Shown here: one piece after another, positions 1 through 9,048 of the stretch
Layout of the letters: each line of letters opens with the position of its first letter
Numbering within the stretch: position 1 is the stretch's first letter
Assembly (NCBI GenBank): GCA_016868585.1
Contig: VGGR01000006.1
Span: 1 to 64,000 of the forward strand
Direction: 5' to 3'
DNA from: Bacteroidota bacterium
GTDB lineage: Bacteria; Bacteroidota; Bacteroidia; Chitinophagales; Chitinophagaceae
DNA length: 64,000 bases
Notes under the pieces: generated by a model
Databases searched by the model: none
Told to the model about the DNA's origin: nothing
Seen by the model: the letters and a program-made list of their open reading frames with translations, nothing else
Position numbers and translations under genes: made by a program

Positions 1-3
1 TTG

Positions 4-94
4 CGGAGAGGGAGGGATTCGAACCCTCGGTACAGATTTAAGTCCGTACAACGGTTTAGCAAACCGGCCCTTTCGGCCACTCAGGCACCTCTCC
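4..94 (-). tRNA. tRNA-Ser (anticodon GCU)
   Basis: On the minus strand the sequence folds as a class II tRNA. A seven-pair acceptor stem (GGAGAGG with CCTCTCC) is followed by a D-arm, an anticodon arm with loop TTTGCTAAA (anticodon GCT, reading AGC/AGU serine codons), a long variable arm typical of serine tRNAs and a T-arm with GGTTCGAATCC. The discriminator is G and the 3' CCA is not encoded. It lies about 40 bp beyond the dnaA stop on the same strand. Confidence 0.95.
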
Positions 95-135
95 TGGAAC
101 AATCCTTTAAAAGGGAGGACAAAATTAAAAAGAAA

Positions 136-1569
136 TTACATGGCTGCCAACTGGACTTTCTGCTGAAGCTCCAGCACATTTTCACGGAAAATACCATCCG
201 TGTCCATTAAATCTTTGACAGTCTGGCAAGAGTGGATCACAGTGGTATGATCACGTCCTCCGAAATGTTCGCCAATAGTTTTAAGCGAATTTTTCGTGAA
301 TGCTTTTGCCAAATACATGGTGATCTGTCGGGCTTGCACAATTTCGCGTTTGCGTGTTTTTTGAAGCAGCTTATCATAGGGCACATCAAAGTATTCGCAT
401 ACCATCTTTTGAATGGTATCAATAGTAATTTCTTTACTAGAGGACTTCACAAAATTGCGGAGCACCTTCTTAGCCAGGTCCAGATCGATTTCCTTACGAT
501 TCAAAGAGGATTGAGCCAATAAGGAAATCAAGGCCCCTTCTAATTCACGAACATTATTATTGATGTTGTAAGCGATATACTTAACAACCTCTTTAGGCAT
601 TTCCAGTCCATCATTACGCATCTTCTTCTCCAGGATCTCAATCCGAGTTTCATAGTCAGGTACTTGCAGATCTGCGCTCAATCCCCAACGGAATCTGCTT
701 AGTAACCGATCTTGCACGCCTTCCAAATCCTTAGGGGACTTATCAGAAGTAAGCACCAGTTGTTTTTGAGATTGGTGCAAGTGATTGAAAATGGCAAAGA
801 AAGCATCCTGAGAACGTTCTGCCTTTGCAAAAAACTGAACATCGTCCAAGATCAACACATCGATCAATTGATAAAAATGAATAAAATCATTAATGGCGTT
901 GTTACGGCTGTGATCCATAAACTGGTTGATAAACTTCTCTGCACTTACATATAAAACCACCTTGTTAGGATGTAGTCTTTTTACTTCGTTGCCAATGGCT
1001 TGTGCCAAGTGCGTTTTTCCCAAACCCGTTCCACCATAGATCACAAGTGGATTAAAGGAACTGGCACCGGGCTTTTCTGCTACTGTTTTGCCTGCACGGC
1101 GTGCTACCCTGTTACAATCACCCTCAATAAATGCATCAAAGGTGTAGGTAGGATTAAGCTGGGGGTCGATCTGCATTTTTTTCAGACCAGGAATAACAAA
1201 AGGATTTTTTACGGGATTATTAATCACCAATGGAAAATCCATTTCGTTATTTGATAATGATTTGAACCCCTGTCCGCTAACATCTACGGTCGTTGGTTTT
1301 GTGCGGCTATTGCCGCTGTCCACCATGATACGGTATTCCAATCTGGCTTCCTTGCCCAATTCACGTTTGAGTGTTTTGGCTAATAGATTAACGTAATGTT
1401 CTTCGAGGTATTCAAAAAAGAATTGGCTGGGAACCTGAATGACTAATACATTTTGTTTCAACGAAACGGGCTGTATGGGTTCGAACCAGGTTTTGAAATG
1501 CTGCCACTCCACGATATCCTTGATAATCTTAAAGCAATTTCCCCAGACTTTTTCTGCGTTCTTATCCAT
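136..1569 (-). CDS. dnaA: Chromosomal replication initiator protein DnaA
   Basis: 477 aa, a normal length for the family. DnaA is the AAA+ ATPase that binds DnaA boxes and opens the replication origin. An N-terminal domain I (residues about 1-90) is followed by a variable linker. The AAA+ core has Walker A GGTGLGKTH and Walker B LILDDVQF. The C-terminal helix-turn-helix domain IV carries the signature GGRDHTTVIHS near residue 440. The ATG start is at 1569 and the upstream 286 bp are AT-rich with DnaA-box-like sites. Nothing looks damaged. The identification is secure. Confidence 0.98.
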   Translation of the reverse strand: MDKNAEKVWGNCFKIIKDIVEWQHFKTWFEPIQPVSLKQNVLVIQVPSQFFFEYLEEHYVNLLAKTLKRELGKEARLEYRIMVDSGNSRTKPTTVDVSGQGFKSLSNNEMDFPLVINNPVKNPFVIPGLKKMQIDPQLNPTYTFDAFIEGDCNRVARRAGKTVAEKPGASSFNPLVIYGGTGLGKTHLAQAIGNEVKRLHPNKVVLYVSAEKFINQFMDHSRNNAINDFIHFYQLIDVLILDDVQFFAKAERSQDAFFAIFNHLHQSQKQLVLTSDKSPKDLEGVQDRLLSRFRWGLSADLQVPDYETRIEILEKKMRNDGLEMPKEVVKYIAYNINNNVRELEGALISLLAQSSLNRKEIDLDLAKKVLRNFVKSSSKEITIDTIQKMVCEYFDVPYDKLLQKTRKREIVQARQITMYLAKAFTKNSLKTIGEHFGGRDHTTVIHSCQTVKDLMDTDGIFRENVLELQQKVQLAAM

Positions 1570-1855
1570 CTTTACATCAATCAGGTTTAGGTCGAATTAA
1601 TAGGAGTTATTCACATTTCTACGCAGGTTTCAATGCTTTTCCACAATTGTCAATAAAAAAACTTGCCTGGGAGAACGAATATCATTAAACCCCCCCAAAC
1701 AAAAAAAAATTCGGGCTTCTTTTTTGATAAATATTTTTTTAAAAACCCGTTGAAAAATTTGGAAAATTCATTCCTTTCCCTATATCCTAAATGGCGAACT
1801 CGATTTTGATTAAAAGGTACATCTTTGTTGCTGTTTCAGGGTAAAAACCTGACCT
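1570..1855. other. AT-rich dnaA upstream spacer with DnaA-box-like sites
   Basis: This 286-bp spacer separates divergent dnaA and the FAD-dehydrogenase gene. It contains TTATTCACA at 1607-1615 and TTTTCCACA at 1637-1645, each one mismatch from the DnaA box TTATCCACA, and long A/T runs between about 1680 and 1780. It could be an autoregulatory dnaA promoter or part of an origin. A DNA-unwinding element cannot be proven by eye. Confidence 0.4.
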
Positions 1856-3454
1856 ATGCCTCAAACCCTTCAAGTACGTGTTAAGCCTGCTGAAGCAGCC
1901 GATGACCTTTTTTTAAAAAAGCTTATTTCACAGCAAAAAGGGGTGCCCATAAGCAATATTCAGGGTTTTACTATTCTTAAAAAGTCAATTGATGCCCGAG
2001 GCAGAAATACCTGGGTGAATCTTACGCTACAAGCCTATATCAACGAACCCTTAGGAAAAAGACAGCTACGTACATTTTCGTTTGAAGAGGTTTCCCAATC
2101 AACCAGGCAGGTTATCATAATAGGAACTGGCCCCGCTGGGCTTTTTGCCGCACTTCGATTAATAGAGGGGGGAATCAAGCCTATTCTCCTTGAAAGGGGT
2201 AAAGACGTTAGAGCCAGACGACGAGATCTGGCTGCCATAAACCGGGAAGGGATAGTAAACCCTGATAGTAATTATTGTTTTGGAGAGGGGGGTGCAGGAA
2301 CCTATAGTGACGGAAAACTTTTTACCCGAAGTCAAAAAAGGGGTGATGTACGCCGCATACTGGAACTATTTGTTCGATTTGGGACGGACGAAAGTGTCTT
2401 ATATGAATCGCATCCTCATATAGGGACCAATAAACTACCGCAGGTTATTACTCAAATGCGAGAGACTATTCTTCGTGCGGGTGGCGAAATTCATTTTGAG
2501 CAGTGCATCAACGAGTTGAAGATTTCAGGAGGAAAACTAACAGCTGTTTGCACAAAGCAGGGCGATAGCTTTTCAGGCGATGCCTATATTTTGGCAACAG
2601 GGCACTCTGCCCGAGATATTTTTGAACTACTTCATCGTAATCAACTTACTATCGAGGCTAAACCCTTTGCATTGGGGGTACGAGTAGAACATCCACAACT
2701 GCTGATCGACAGAACACAATATCATTGTGAAACCAGGGATCCCTTTCTACCCCCCGCTGCTTGCAACTGGGTTGAGCAAGTAAACGGAAAGGGGGTTTTC
2801 TCCTTTTGTATGTGTCCGGGTGGGATCATTGCACCGGCTGCTACTGCTCCCGGGGAATTGGTTGTCAATGGCTGGAGTCCTTCCAAACGAAACAATCCAT
2901 TTGCCAATAGCGGAATTGTGGTAAGTGTAGAATTGAATGATATTAAAACAATGAAAAACCAAAGGGACCCACTATCCTTAATGCAGTTCCAACAACAAGT
3001 AGAGCAAACAGCATTTAAAGCCGGCGGAGGAAACCTGCAAGCCCCCGCACAAAGACTGGTAGATTTTTGTGAAAACCGAACCAGTACAGTGCTTCCCTCC
3101 TGCTCTTACTTACCAGGCATTACCTCAGTTAACTTGAAGGAGGTTCTTCCCCAATTTATTCACGAGAGACTACAACTCGGATTTAAACAAGTTGCACAAA
3201 AAATGAAGTCCTATTATACCAATGAGGCCGTTCTGGTAGCTACTGAATCAAGAACCTCGTCCCCTGTGCGAATTCCGCGTGATAATGAAAAACTACACCA
3301 CCCCCAGCTGTCTACTTTGTATCCTTGTGGAGAAGGCGCAGGTTATGCCGGTGGTATCCTGAGCGCAGCCATGGATGGCGAACGAATTGCCATTGCCATT
3401 CTCCAACAATGGGGATTAACTACCACTCTTCCACTTTCGGTACCCTTGATGTAG
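1856..3454 (+). CDS. FAD-dependent dehydrogenase (COG2509-like)
   Basis: 532 aa. The dinucleotide-binding motif GTGPAGLFAAL lies near residue 90 after an N-terminal segment of about 85 residues. A second FAD-contact region with ILATGHSARD is near residue 245, and a C-terminal CGEGAGYAGGI motif closes the flavin site. This architecture matches the uncharacterised family of large FAD-dependent dehydrogenases (COG2509), whose substrate is unknown. The ATG start at 1856 gives a full-length product. It is transcribed divergently from dnaA and is probably monocistronic or loosely linked to the ABC exporter that follows 51 bp later. Confidence 0.85.
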   Translation: MPQTLQVRVKPAEAADDLFLKKLISQQKGVPISNIQGFTILKKSIDARGRNTWVNLTLQAYINEPLGKRQLRTFSFEEVSQSTRQVIIIGTGPAGLFAALRLIEGGIKPILLERGKDVRARRRDLAAINREGIVNPDSNYCFGEGGAGTYSDGKLFTRSQKRGDVRRILELFVRFGTDESVLYESHPHIGTNKLPQVITQMRETILRAGGEIHFEQCINELKISGGKLTAVCTKQGDSFSGDAYILATGHSARDIFELLHRNQLTIEAKPFALGVRVEHPQLLIDRTQYHCETRDPFLPPAACNWVEQVNGKGVFSFCMCPGGIIAPAATAPGELVVNGWSPSKRNNPFANSGIVVSVELNDIKTMKNQRDPLSLMQFQQQVEQTAFKAGGGNLQAPAQRLVDFCENRTSTVLPSCSYLPGITSVNLKEVLPQFIHERLQLGFKQVAQKMKSYYTNEAVLVATESRTSSPVRIPRDNEKLHHPQLSTLYPCGEGAGYAGGILSAAMDGERIAIAILQQWGLTTTLPLSVPLM

Positions 3455-3481
3455 TCGTTCTCTTTGCAAAACAATTACCTG

Positions 3482-3489
3482 TAAATTTG
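3482..3489 (+). promoter_or_regulatory. Candidate -7 element TAAATTTG
   Basis: The octamer matches the Bacteroidota -7 consensus TAnnTTTG, 16 bp before the ATG of the ABC ATPase. A TTTG at 3463-3466 could be the -33 element, though the 15-bp gap is short. This suggests that the ABC exporter pair has its own promoter. Confidence 0.4.
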
Positions 3490-3505
3490 GTGGCAACCCA
3501 CTATT

Positions 3506-4438
3506 ATGGATTCAATTTTATCACTGAAGCATTTAAGAAAACATTTCGAATCACAGAAAGCTGTGGATGACATAAGCCTTGAAATTGAACGCGGACAAAT
3601 TTTTGGTTTACTTGGTCCTAACGGAGCCGGGAAAACAACCTTAATCCGTATGATCACCGGCATTTTTTACCCTGATCAAGGTGAGATATTTTTTGAAGGT
3701 AAAAAGTTTGACCCGCTAATAGATGTGGCCAAGATTGGCTACATGCCGGAGGAAAGGGGGCTCTATAAAAAAATGAAAGTGGGAGAACAGGTTTTATATC
3801 TGGCTCAACTCAAAGGACTCCATAAACAAGAAGCAAAGAGAAAGATAGAAAACTGGTTCGGCAGATTTGGAATGGAAAGCTGGTGGGATAAAAAGGTAGA
3901 AGACCTCTCAAAAGGCATGGGACAGAAATTACAATTTGTAACCACGGTATTGCACGATCCTTCTTTAATTATTTTGGACGAACCATTTAGCGGATTAGAC
4001 CCGGTGAACAGCAATTTGATCAAAGACGAAATATTCAGATTGGCCCAAGGGGGGTCCACCATAATTTTCAGCACACACCGCATGGAGCAAGTAGAGGAGA
4101 TCTGCAATCATATTGCCCTTGTCAATAAAGGACAAAAAATCCTCGATAGCACGGTGCAAGAAGTGAAACAACAATATAAAAAGCATCAATACCTCATTAC
4201 AGGTCGCGGGTTGGATAAATTAGCCATGGAACAGGCGCCCTTTACCCCAGTGAGTCAAAAAGATAATTCGCTGCTTATCCAAATAGCTGCCCAACCCAAC
4301 TCTTCCACTGTACTGCGTTTTTTACTGGATCAACAGGTAGAGATCACCGCCTTTCAGGAGCAGCTACCCAGCCTGAATGATATATTTATTCAATCGGTAG
4401 GAAATACACCCACTGCTCGCACATTCGAAAAAAATTAA
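3506..4438 (+). CDS. ABC transporter ATP-binding protein (NatA-like)
   Basis: 310 aa nucleotide-binding subunit. Walker A is GPNGAGKTT (about residue 38), the ABC signature is the variant LSKGMGQK (about residue 135), and Walker B is LIILDEPFSGLDP followed by a switch histidine in STHRMEQ. A C-terminal extension of about 80 residues resembles the DUF4162-type tail of NatA-like exporters. It pairs with the permease that starts 5 bp downstream, so the two form one exporter at the inner membrane. The NatA family includes Na+ and drug exporters; the substrate here cannot be read from sequence. Confidence 0.93.
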   Translation: MDSILSLKHLRKHFESQKAVDDISLEIERGQIFGLLGPNGAGKTTLIRMITGIFYPDQGEIFFEGKKFDPLIDVAKIGYMPEERGLYKKMKVGEQVLYLAQLKGLHKQEAKRKIENWFGRFGMESWWDKKVEDLSKGMGQKLQFVTTVLHDPSLIILDEPFSGLDPVNSNLIKDEIFRLAQGGSTIIFSTHRMEQVEEICNHIALVNKGQKILDSTVQEVKQQYKKHQYLITGRGLDKLAMEQAPFTPVSQKDNSLLIQIAAQPNSSTVLRFLLDQQVEITAFQEQLPSLNDIFIQSVGNTPTARTFEKN

Positions 4439-4442
4439 GCGC

Positions 4443-5714
4443 ATGAAAAAGATTTGGATTATCATAGAAAGAGAGTATCTGACAAGGGTCCGGAAAAAAA
4501 CATTTGTTATTTCTACCCTGTTATTCCCGCTTTTGTATATAGCCTTGATCGGCGGAATGGGATTCATTGCTGAAAAAAGCAAGGAAACATTAACCGTTGC
4601 CGTGATAGATTACTCTGGCTATTTTACCAAAGAGGCTATTGCGGCAGAAAACAATGTTGACCCAAGTTCAACCTTAGTTCTGGCTACCAACCTGCCACAA
4701 GAAAACAATAAAGAAGATAACGGATATGATGGATACATCGCCATTCCCTCATTGAATTGGCAACAAGGAAACGACTCGCTTATTCTCTCTACCTACAAGT
4801 CATATGGCAGCGCTGCAACTGGCGTAGTGGAATCCAAGCTAAATCGAATTTGGAGGCGAGTGTTAAATGATAGTTTGCAGTTGGATGTAAGCAAACAAGC
4901 TATTCTTGTTCAAAGTAAAATTGGGCTTATTTCAAGAAATATTAGCGATCAGCAGGCCAATAGTGCCACGGCAGAAGGCATTGGTTATTTCGCAGGATTT
5001 TTAGTGTACTTTATATTACTCATTTATGGATCTCAAGTAATGATGGGGGTGATGGAGGAAAAAACTAACCGAATTGCCGAAGTGATTGTATCCTCAGTTC
5101 GTCCCTTTCAAATGATGTTAGGTAAAATTTTAGGAATTGGTGCCGTGGCACTTACGCAGTTTTTGATCTGGATTATTTTTGTTTTTGTTGTGTATAACGT
5201 GGGCGTCAAGTCAGGCACTTCCATGGGATTTATGGCAGAAGCAGTCGGTGGCATACAGCGCATGATGGGCTCCGTTAATGTTCCACTAATCCTGGGTTGT
5301 TTTGCCTTTTATTTTTTAGGTGGCTTCTTCTTTTACGCTTCGCTCTATGGTGCCATTGGCAGTGCGGTGAACGAAGATATGCGCGAGGCACAATCATTGA
5401 GTTTTCCCGTAACCATGCTGGTTATTCTATCCATTGCCGTTATGACCGCTGCAGTGGCCAACCCAACCGGCCCCGTTGCCGTATGGGGCAGCATCATTCC
5501 GTTCTCTTCCCCGATTGTAATGATGGCACGTATTCCTTATGGAGTTCCTGGCACTGTACCTGTTTGGCAACTGGGCCTTTCTATGGCACTATTGATTGCT
5601 GGCTTTTTAACTACGGTATGGTTTGCCGGTAAAATTTACAGAACCGGAATACTTATGTACGGGAAAAAAATAACCTGGAAGGAAATGATCCGTTGGGCTT
5701 TCGCAAAAGGATAA
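4443..5714 (+). CDS. ABC transporter permease (NatB-like)
   Basis: 423 aa. A first membrane helix near residues 20-40 is followed by a soluble extracytoplasmic domain of about 140 residues. A cluster of further helices from about residue 180 to the end comes next, as in the ABC-2 NatB/YhaP type. The motif GVMEEKTNRIAEV after the second helix is typical of this family. It starts 5 bp after the ATPase gene, so the two are co-translated. The gene abuts the convergent nitronate monooxygenase-like gene with no spacer. Confidence 0.9.
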   Translation: MKKIWIIIEREYLTRVRKKTFVISTLLFPLLYIALIGGMGFIAEKSKETLTVAVIDYSGYFTKEAIAAENNVDPSSTLVLATNLPQENNKEDNGYDGYIAIPSLNWQQGNDSLILSTYKSYGSAATGVVESKLNRIWRRVLNDSLQLDVSKQAILVQSKIGLISRNISDQQANSATAEGIGYFAGFLVYFILLIYGSQVMMGVMEEKTNRIAEVIVSSVRPFQMMLGKILGIGAVALTQFLIWIIFVFVVYNVGVKSGTSMGFMAEAVGGIQRMMGSVNVPLILGCFAFYFLGGFFFYASLYGAIGSAVNEDMREAQSLSFPVTMLVILSIAVMTAAVANPTGPVAVWGSIIPFSSPIVMMARIPYGVPGTVPVWQLGLSMALLIAGFLTTVWFAGKIYRTGILMYGKKITWKEMIRWAFAKG

Positions 5715-6671
5715 TCAGGCGCTGGCATTGAAAGGCCGATCCCATGCCTCTTGAAACTCACGCCATAGATCATTGACTATTTGCTGCGCTGGTTCTATTG
5801 AATCCAGCAGTGCGCTTACTTGACCTATTTCAAGTTCGCCTTCCTCCAAATTGCCTTCAAACATTCCTTTTTTTGCGCGGCCTTTCCCTAATAACTGAGA
5901 CAATTCTTCCGCTGAGGCACCTCGCTCCTCTGCCGCTTGCACCTGTTCAAAAAATTTATTATGCAACAGACGAACTGGGGTGAGTTTTTTCAAACTCAAT
6001 TGCGTTTCACCTTCACCCGCTTGAATAACTCGATTCTTGAAATTAAGATGATTGGAAGCTTCTTCGCTACCAACGAAGCGTGTACCAATTTGTCCACCCT
6101 CCGCCCCTAACGCCAGGCAAGCAAATAATTGACGTCCCGTAGCTATTCCGCCAGCTGCAATAACAGGTATTTGCACCGCTTTGCAAACTGCAGGAATCAA
6201 GACCAACGTGGTTGTTTCCTCACGACCATTATGTCCTCCTGCTTCAAACCCTTCCGCAATGACTGCGTCACAACCGGCTGCTGCAGCTTTACGTGCAAAC
6301 TTGCCGGAGCTAACCACGTGCAATACCCGAATACCTTTTGATTTTAGATAAGGGGTCCACGCCGCGGGGTTACCTGCAGATGTAATAACAATCGCCACTT
6401 TTTCTTCCTCAATAATTTCAATTTGTTGCTGGATACCCGAATACATCAAGGGGAGATTTACAGCAAATGGTTTTGTTGTTGCTGCCTTACATTTTTTAAT
6501 ATGCTCCCTTAATAATTCAGGGGTCATTGAACCTGCCCCAATTACACCTAACCCACCACTATTGCTGACAGCCGAAGCTAAACGCCATCCGCTGGTCCAA
6601 ATCATGCCTGCTTGAATAATGGGGTATTCAATGCCTAATAATTTTGTAACGCGGTTGGAAAATGGTTGCAT
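5715..6671 (-). CDS. Nitronate monooxygenase / FabK-like FMN enzyme
   Basis: 318 aa TIM-barrel flavoprotein. The N-terminal PIIQAGM motif, the central EGFEAGGHNG motif and the phosphate-binding AAGGIATG motif are those of the 2-nitropropane dioxygenase/FabK superfamily. Members either oxidise alkyl nitronates or reduce enoyl-ACP, and sequence alone does not separate these roles. The stop codon lies next to the stop of the convergent ABC permease gene. The gene is preceded on its own strand, after 6 bp, by the nucleotidyltransferase gene, so the two are likely co-transcribed. Confidence 0.85.
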   Translation of the reverse strand: MQPFSNRVTKLLGIEYPIIQAGMIWTSGWRLASAVSNSGGLGVIGAGSMTPELLREHIKKCKAATTKPFAVNLPLMYSGIQQQIEIIEEEKVAIVITSAGNPAAWTPYLKSKGIRVLHVVSSGKFARKAAAAGCDAVIAEGFEAGGHNGREETTTLVLIPAVCKAVQIPVIAAGGIATGRQLFACLALGAEGGQIGTRFVGSEEASNHLNFKNRVIQAGEGETQLSLKKLTPVRLLHNKFFEQVQAAEERGASAEELSQLLGKGRAKKGMFEGNLEEGELEIGQVSALLDSIEPAQQIVNDLWREFQEAWDRPFNASA

Positions 6672-6677
6672 ACGATA

Positions 6678-7667
6678 TTATCCCAAATCGATACTGGTGT
6701 TATCTCCCACATTCAAGGAACGAGTTTCTCCTCGCAATAAGGTATCGTTGCCGATAACAGAATCACTCACCACTATATCTTGAAGCGTAGTATAAGAACC
6801 AATAATAGACTCTTTCACTACACTGGACTGAATGGTCGTATTTTCTCCAACGGCAACATTGGGCCCAATCACCGAATTACGAATTAAGCACCCAGTTCCT
6901 ACAACAACGGGAGGTATGAATACCGTATTTTCAAATTGCTCGGCGGGGATTTCACCGGCAAACTTTTTTAACAGCAAGGCATTGGATTCCAAGAGAGTCT
7001 CTTTTCTACCACAATCAAACCAATTATCAACTTTAAAAGATTTGAGCGGAACGCCCTGCCCAATCATACAATCCAAGGCATCCGTTAAACTATATTCACC
7101 GTGCGAACGTATACCCTGACTGATATTATTCTCTAAGCAGCGAAAAAGTAACTCACTTTCTTTTATTCGGTAGATCCCCACTAAGGCTAAATTAGACTTG
7201 GGGATTTGTGGCTTTTCTACCAATCGTTCTATTAAACCACTGCTGTCAATCTCAGCTACGCCAAAATCACGGGGATCCTCCACTTTTCGAAGGCCGATTA
7301 TTGAATGAGGCTGGGTCATTACCGCTTTGACATCATATTCACAAATCGTATCCCCTAACACAATAAAGATATCATCACCCTTGACCAGTTTGCGTGTCAA
7401 AAGAATAGCCTGACCAATACCTTGCCGATCTGTCTGTTGTACGAAGTGTGCGTTTAGGGCCGGGTAGTGTTGTTGAACAAAATTTTCTATTTTTTCGCCT
7501 AAATAACCTACTACAAAAATAAAATCTTGGATACCGGCAGCTTGTAGTTGTTCAATGATAATTCCCAATATGGTTTTACCCGCCAGCGGAATCAACGCCT
7601 TAGGCTGGGTATAACTGTGAGGGCGTAATTTGGTACCGGCCCCTGCAACAGGTATAATAGCTTTCAT
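6678..7667 (-). CDS. Sugar-1-phosphate nucleotidyltransferase
   Basis: 329 aa from the ATG at 7667; an upstream in-frame GTG at 7676 would add only three residues before the canonical MKAIIPVAG start. The nucleotide-binding loop GAGTKLRPHS has Lys where most relatives have Arg, and is followed by QPKALIPLAG. The N-terminal transferase domain ends near residue 235. The C-terminal part shows hexapeptide-like isoleucine/valine repeats of a left-handed beta-helix. Such proteins make NDP-sugars, often dTDP-glucose-like precursors for surface polysaccharide. The sugar cannot be assigned and no other sugar genes are adjacent. Confidence 0.85.
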   Translation of the reverse strand: MKAIIPVAGAGTKLRPHSYTQPKALIPLAGKTILGIIIEQLQAAGIQDFIFVVGYLGEKIENFVQQHYPALNAHFVQQTDRQGIGQAILLTRKLVKGDDIFIVLGDTICEYDVKAVMTQPHSIIGLRKVEDPRDFGVAEIDSSGLIERLVEKPQIPKSNLALVGIYRIKESELLFRCLENNISQGIRSHGEYSLTDALDCMIGQGVPLKSFKVDNWFDCGRKETLLESNALLLKKFAGEIPAEQFENTVFIPPVVVGTGCLIRNSVIGPNVAVGENTTIQSSVVKESIIGSYTTLQDIVVSDSVIGNDTLLRGETRSLNVGDNTSIDLG

Positions 7668-7764
7668 GCTTACCACGAATGTAGTCCTTTTGAGGAAAAC
7701 TTAATTACAATAGTTCCTTACCCTTTCTGGAGAGGACGTACTTTCGTGTAAATTTTTTTTACCC

Positions 7765-9048
7765 ATGGCTTTGCAAGACAACGCAATTTTTGACCTACTC
7801 AAATTAGAACTTAAAAGACAACGTGAAGGAATCGAATTAATTGCTTCAGAAAATTTCACGTCTCTTGCCGTGATGAAGGCGATGGGTTCAGTGGCTACGA
7901 ATAAATATGCAGAGGGGTATCCCGGAAAAAGATATTACGGTGGTTGCGAGATCGTAGACCAGATTGAATCGCTGGCCATTGATCGATTAAAAAATATTTT
8001 CAATGCCAGTTGGGTAAATGTGCAACCGCATAGCGGTGCTCAAGCCAATACTGCTGTTTTTCTCGCCTGCCTAAAACCTGGTGATAAGATCTTAGGACTT
8101 CACTTGAGCATGGGTGGGCATCTAACTCATGGAAGTCCGGCCAATTTCAGCGGAAAAAATTATCAGGCTTTCTTCTACGGTGTGGATCGCGAAACGGGTC
8201 TTGTTGATTATCATCAGTTGGAAGAAGTGGCCAGAAGAGAAAAACCGAAAATGATCGTTTGTGGGGCCTCAGCCTATAGCCGTGACTGGGATTACAAAAC
8301 AATCCGTGCCGTAGCAGATGAAATAGGCGCATTGGTACTGGCAGATATTGCACACCCCGCTGGCTTAATTGCTGCAGGATTATTAAACGACCCGCTTTCA
8401 CACTGTCATATTGTTACATCTACTACACACAAAACCTTAAGGGGCCCTCGTGGGGGTATTATTATGCTAGGAAATGATTTTGACAACCCCATGGGAATAA
8501 AAGACCCTAAAGGAAACATTCGTCCCATGAGTGCCTTATTGGATTTGGCTGTTTTTCCTGGAATGCAAGGCGGACCTCTGGAACATGTAATTGCTGCCAA
8601 AGCCGTGGCATTCGGAGAAATCCTGGATCCTTCTTTTAAAGAATATGGGAAGCAAGTGATTGCTAATGCACAAGCTATGGCAAAAGCATTTGTAAGCAAG
8701 GGCTATCACCTGATCAGTGGAGGAACAGATAATCACCTCATGTTAATTGATCTACGCAATAAGAACATTACAGGCAAAAAAGCACAGGAAACTTTGGATA
8801 GAGCTCATATTACACTCAATAAGAATTCAGTTCCCTTTGACGATAAGTCCCCTTTTGTTACTTCGGGGATTCGGGTAGGCGTACCGGCCGTTACCACACG
8901 TGGATTAGGCGGAAAGGAAATGGTACACATTGCTAACCTGATCGATCAAGTAATCGTGCAACCAGACAATGCAAGCGTAATTACACAAACACGTGAAGAA
9001 GTAAAAGCGTTGATGCAACAATTTCCGCTGTATCCTGAGCTCTCTTAA
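7765..9048 (+). CDS. glyA: Serine hydroxymethyltransferase
   Basis: 427 aa, the usual length. This PLP enzyme interconverts serine and glycine while loading one-carbon units on tetrahydrofolate. Visible landmarks are the N-terminal ELIASENF motif, [10 protein letters not shown], and the PLP-lysine region [12 protein letters not shown] near residue 225. It stands alone on the plus strand and overlaps the stop of the convergent uvrA by 4 bp. The identification is secure. Confidence 0.98.
   Translation: MALQDNAIFDLLKLELKRQREGIELIASENFTSLAVMKAMGSVATNKYAEGYPGKRYYGGCEIVDQIESLAIDRLKNIFNASWVNVQPHSGAQANTAVFLACLKPGDKILGLHLSMGGHLTHGSPANFSGKNYQAFFYGVDRETGLVDYHQLEEVARREKPKMIVCGASAYSRDWDYKTIRAVADEIGALVLADIAHPAGLIAAGLLNDPLSHCHIVTSTTHKTLRGPRGGIIMLGNDFDNPMGIKDPKGNIRPMSALLDLAVFPGMQGGPLEHVIAAKAVAFGEILDPSFKEYGKQVIANAQAMAKAFVSKGYHLISGGTDNHLMLIDLRNKNITGKKAQETLDRAHITLNKNSVPFDDKSPFVTSGIRVGVPAVTTRGLGGKEMVHIANLIDQVIVQPDNASVITQTREEVKALMQQFPLYPELS

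Noticed and set aside
1-210. Open frame across the tRNA and the dnaA 3' end
   Set aside because: It covers a tRNA gene and opposes dnaA; no protein features.
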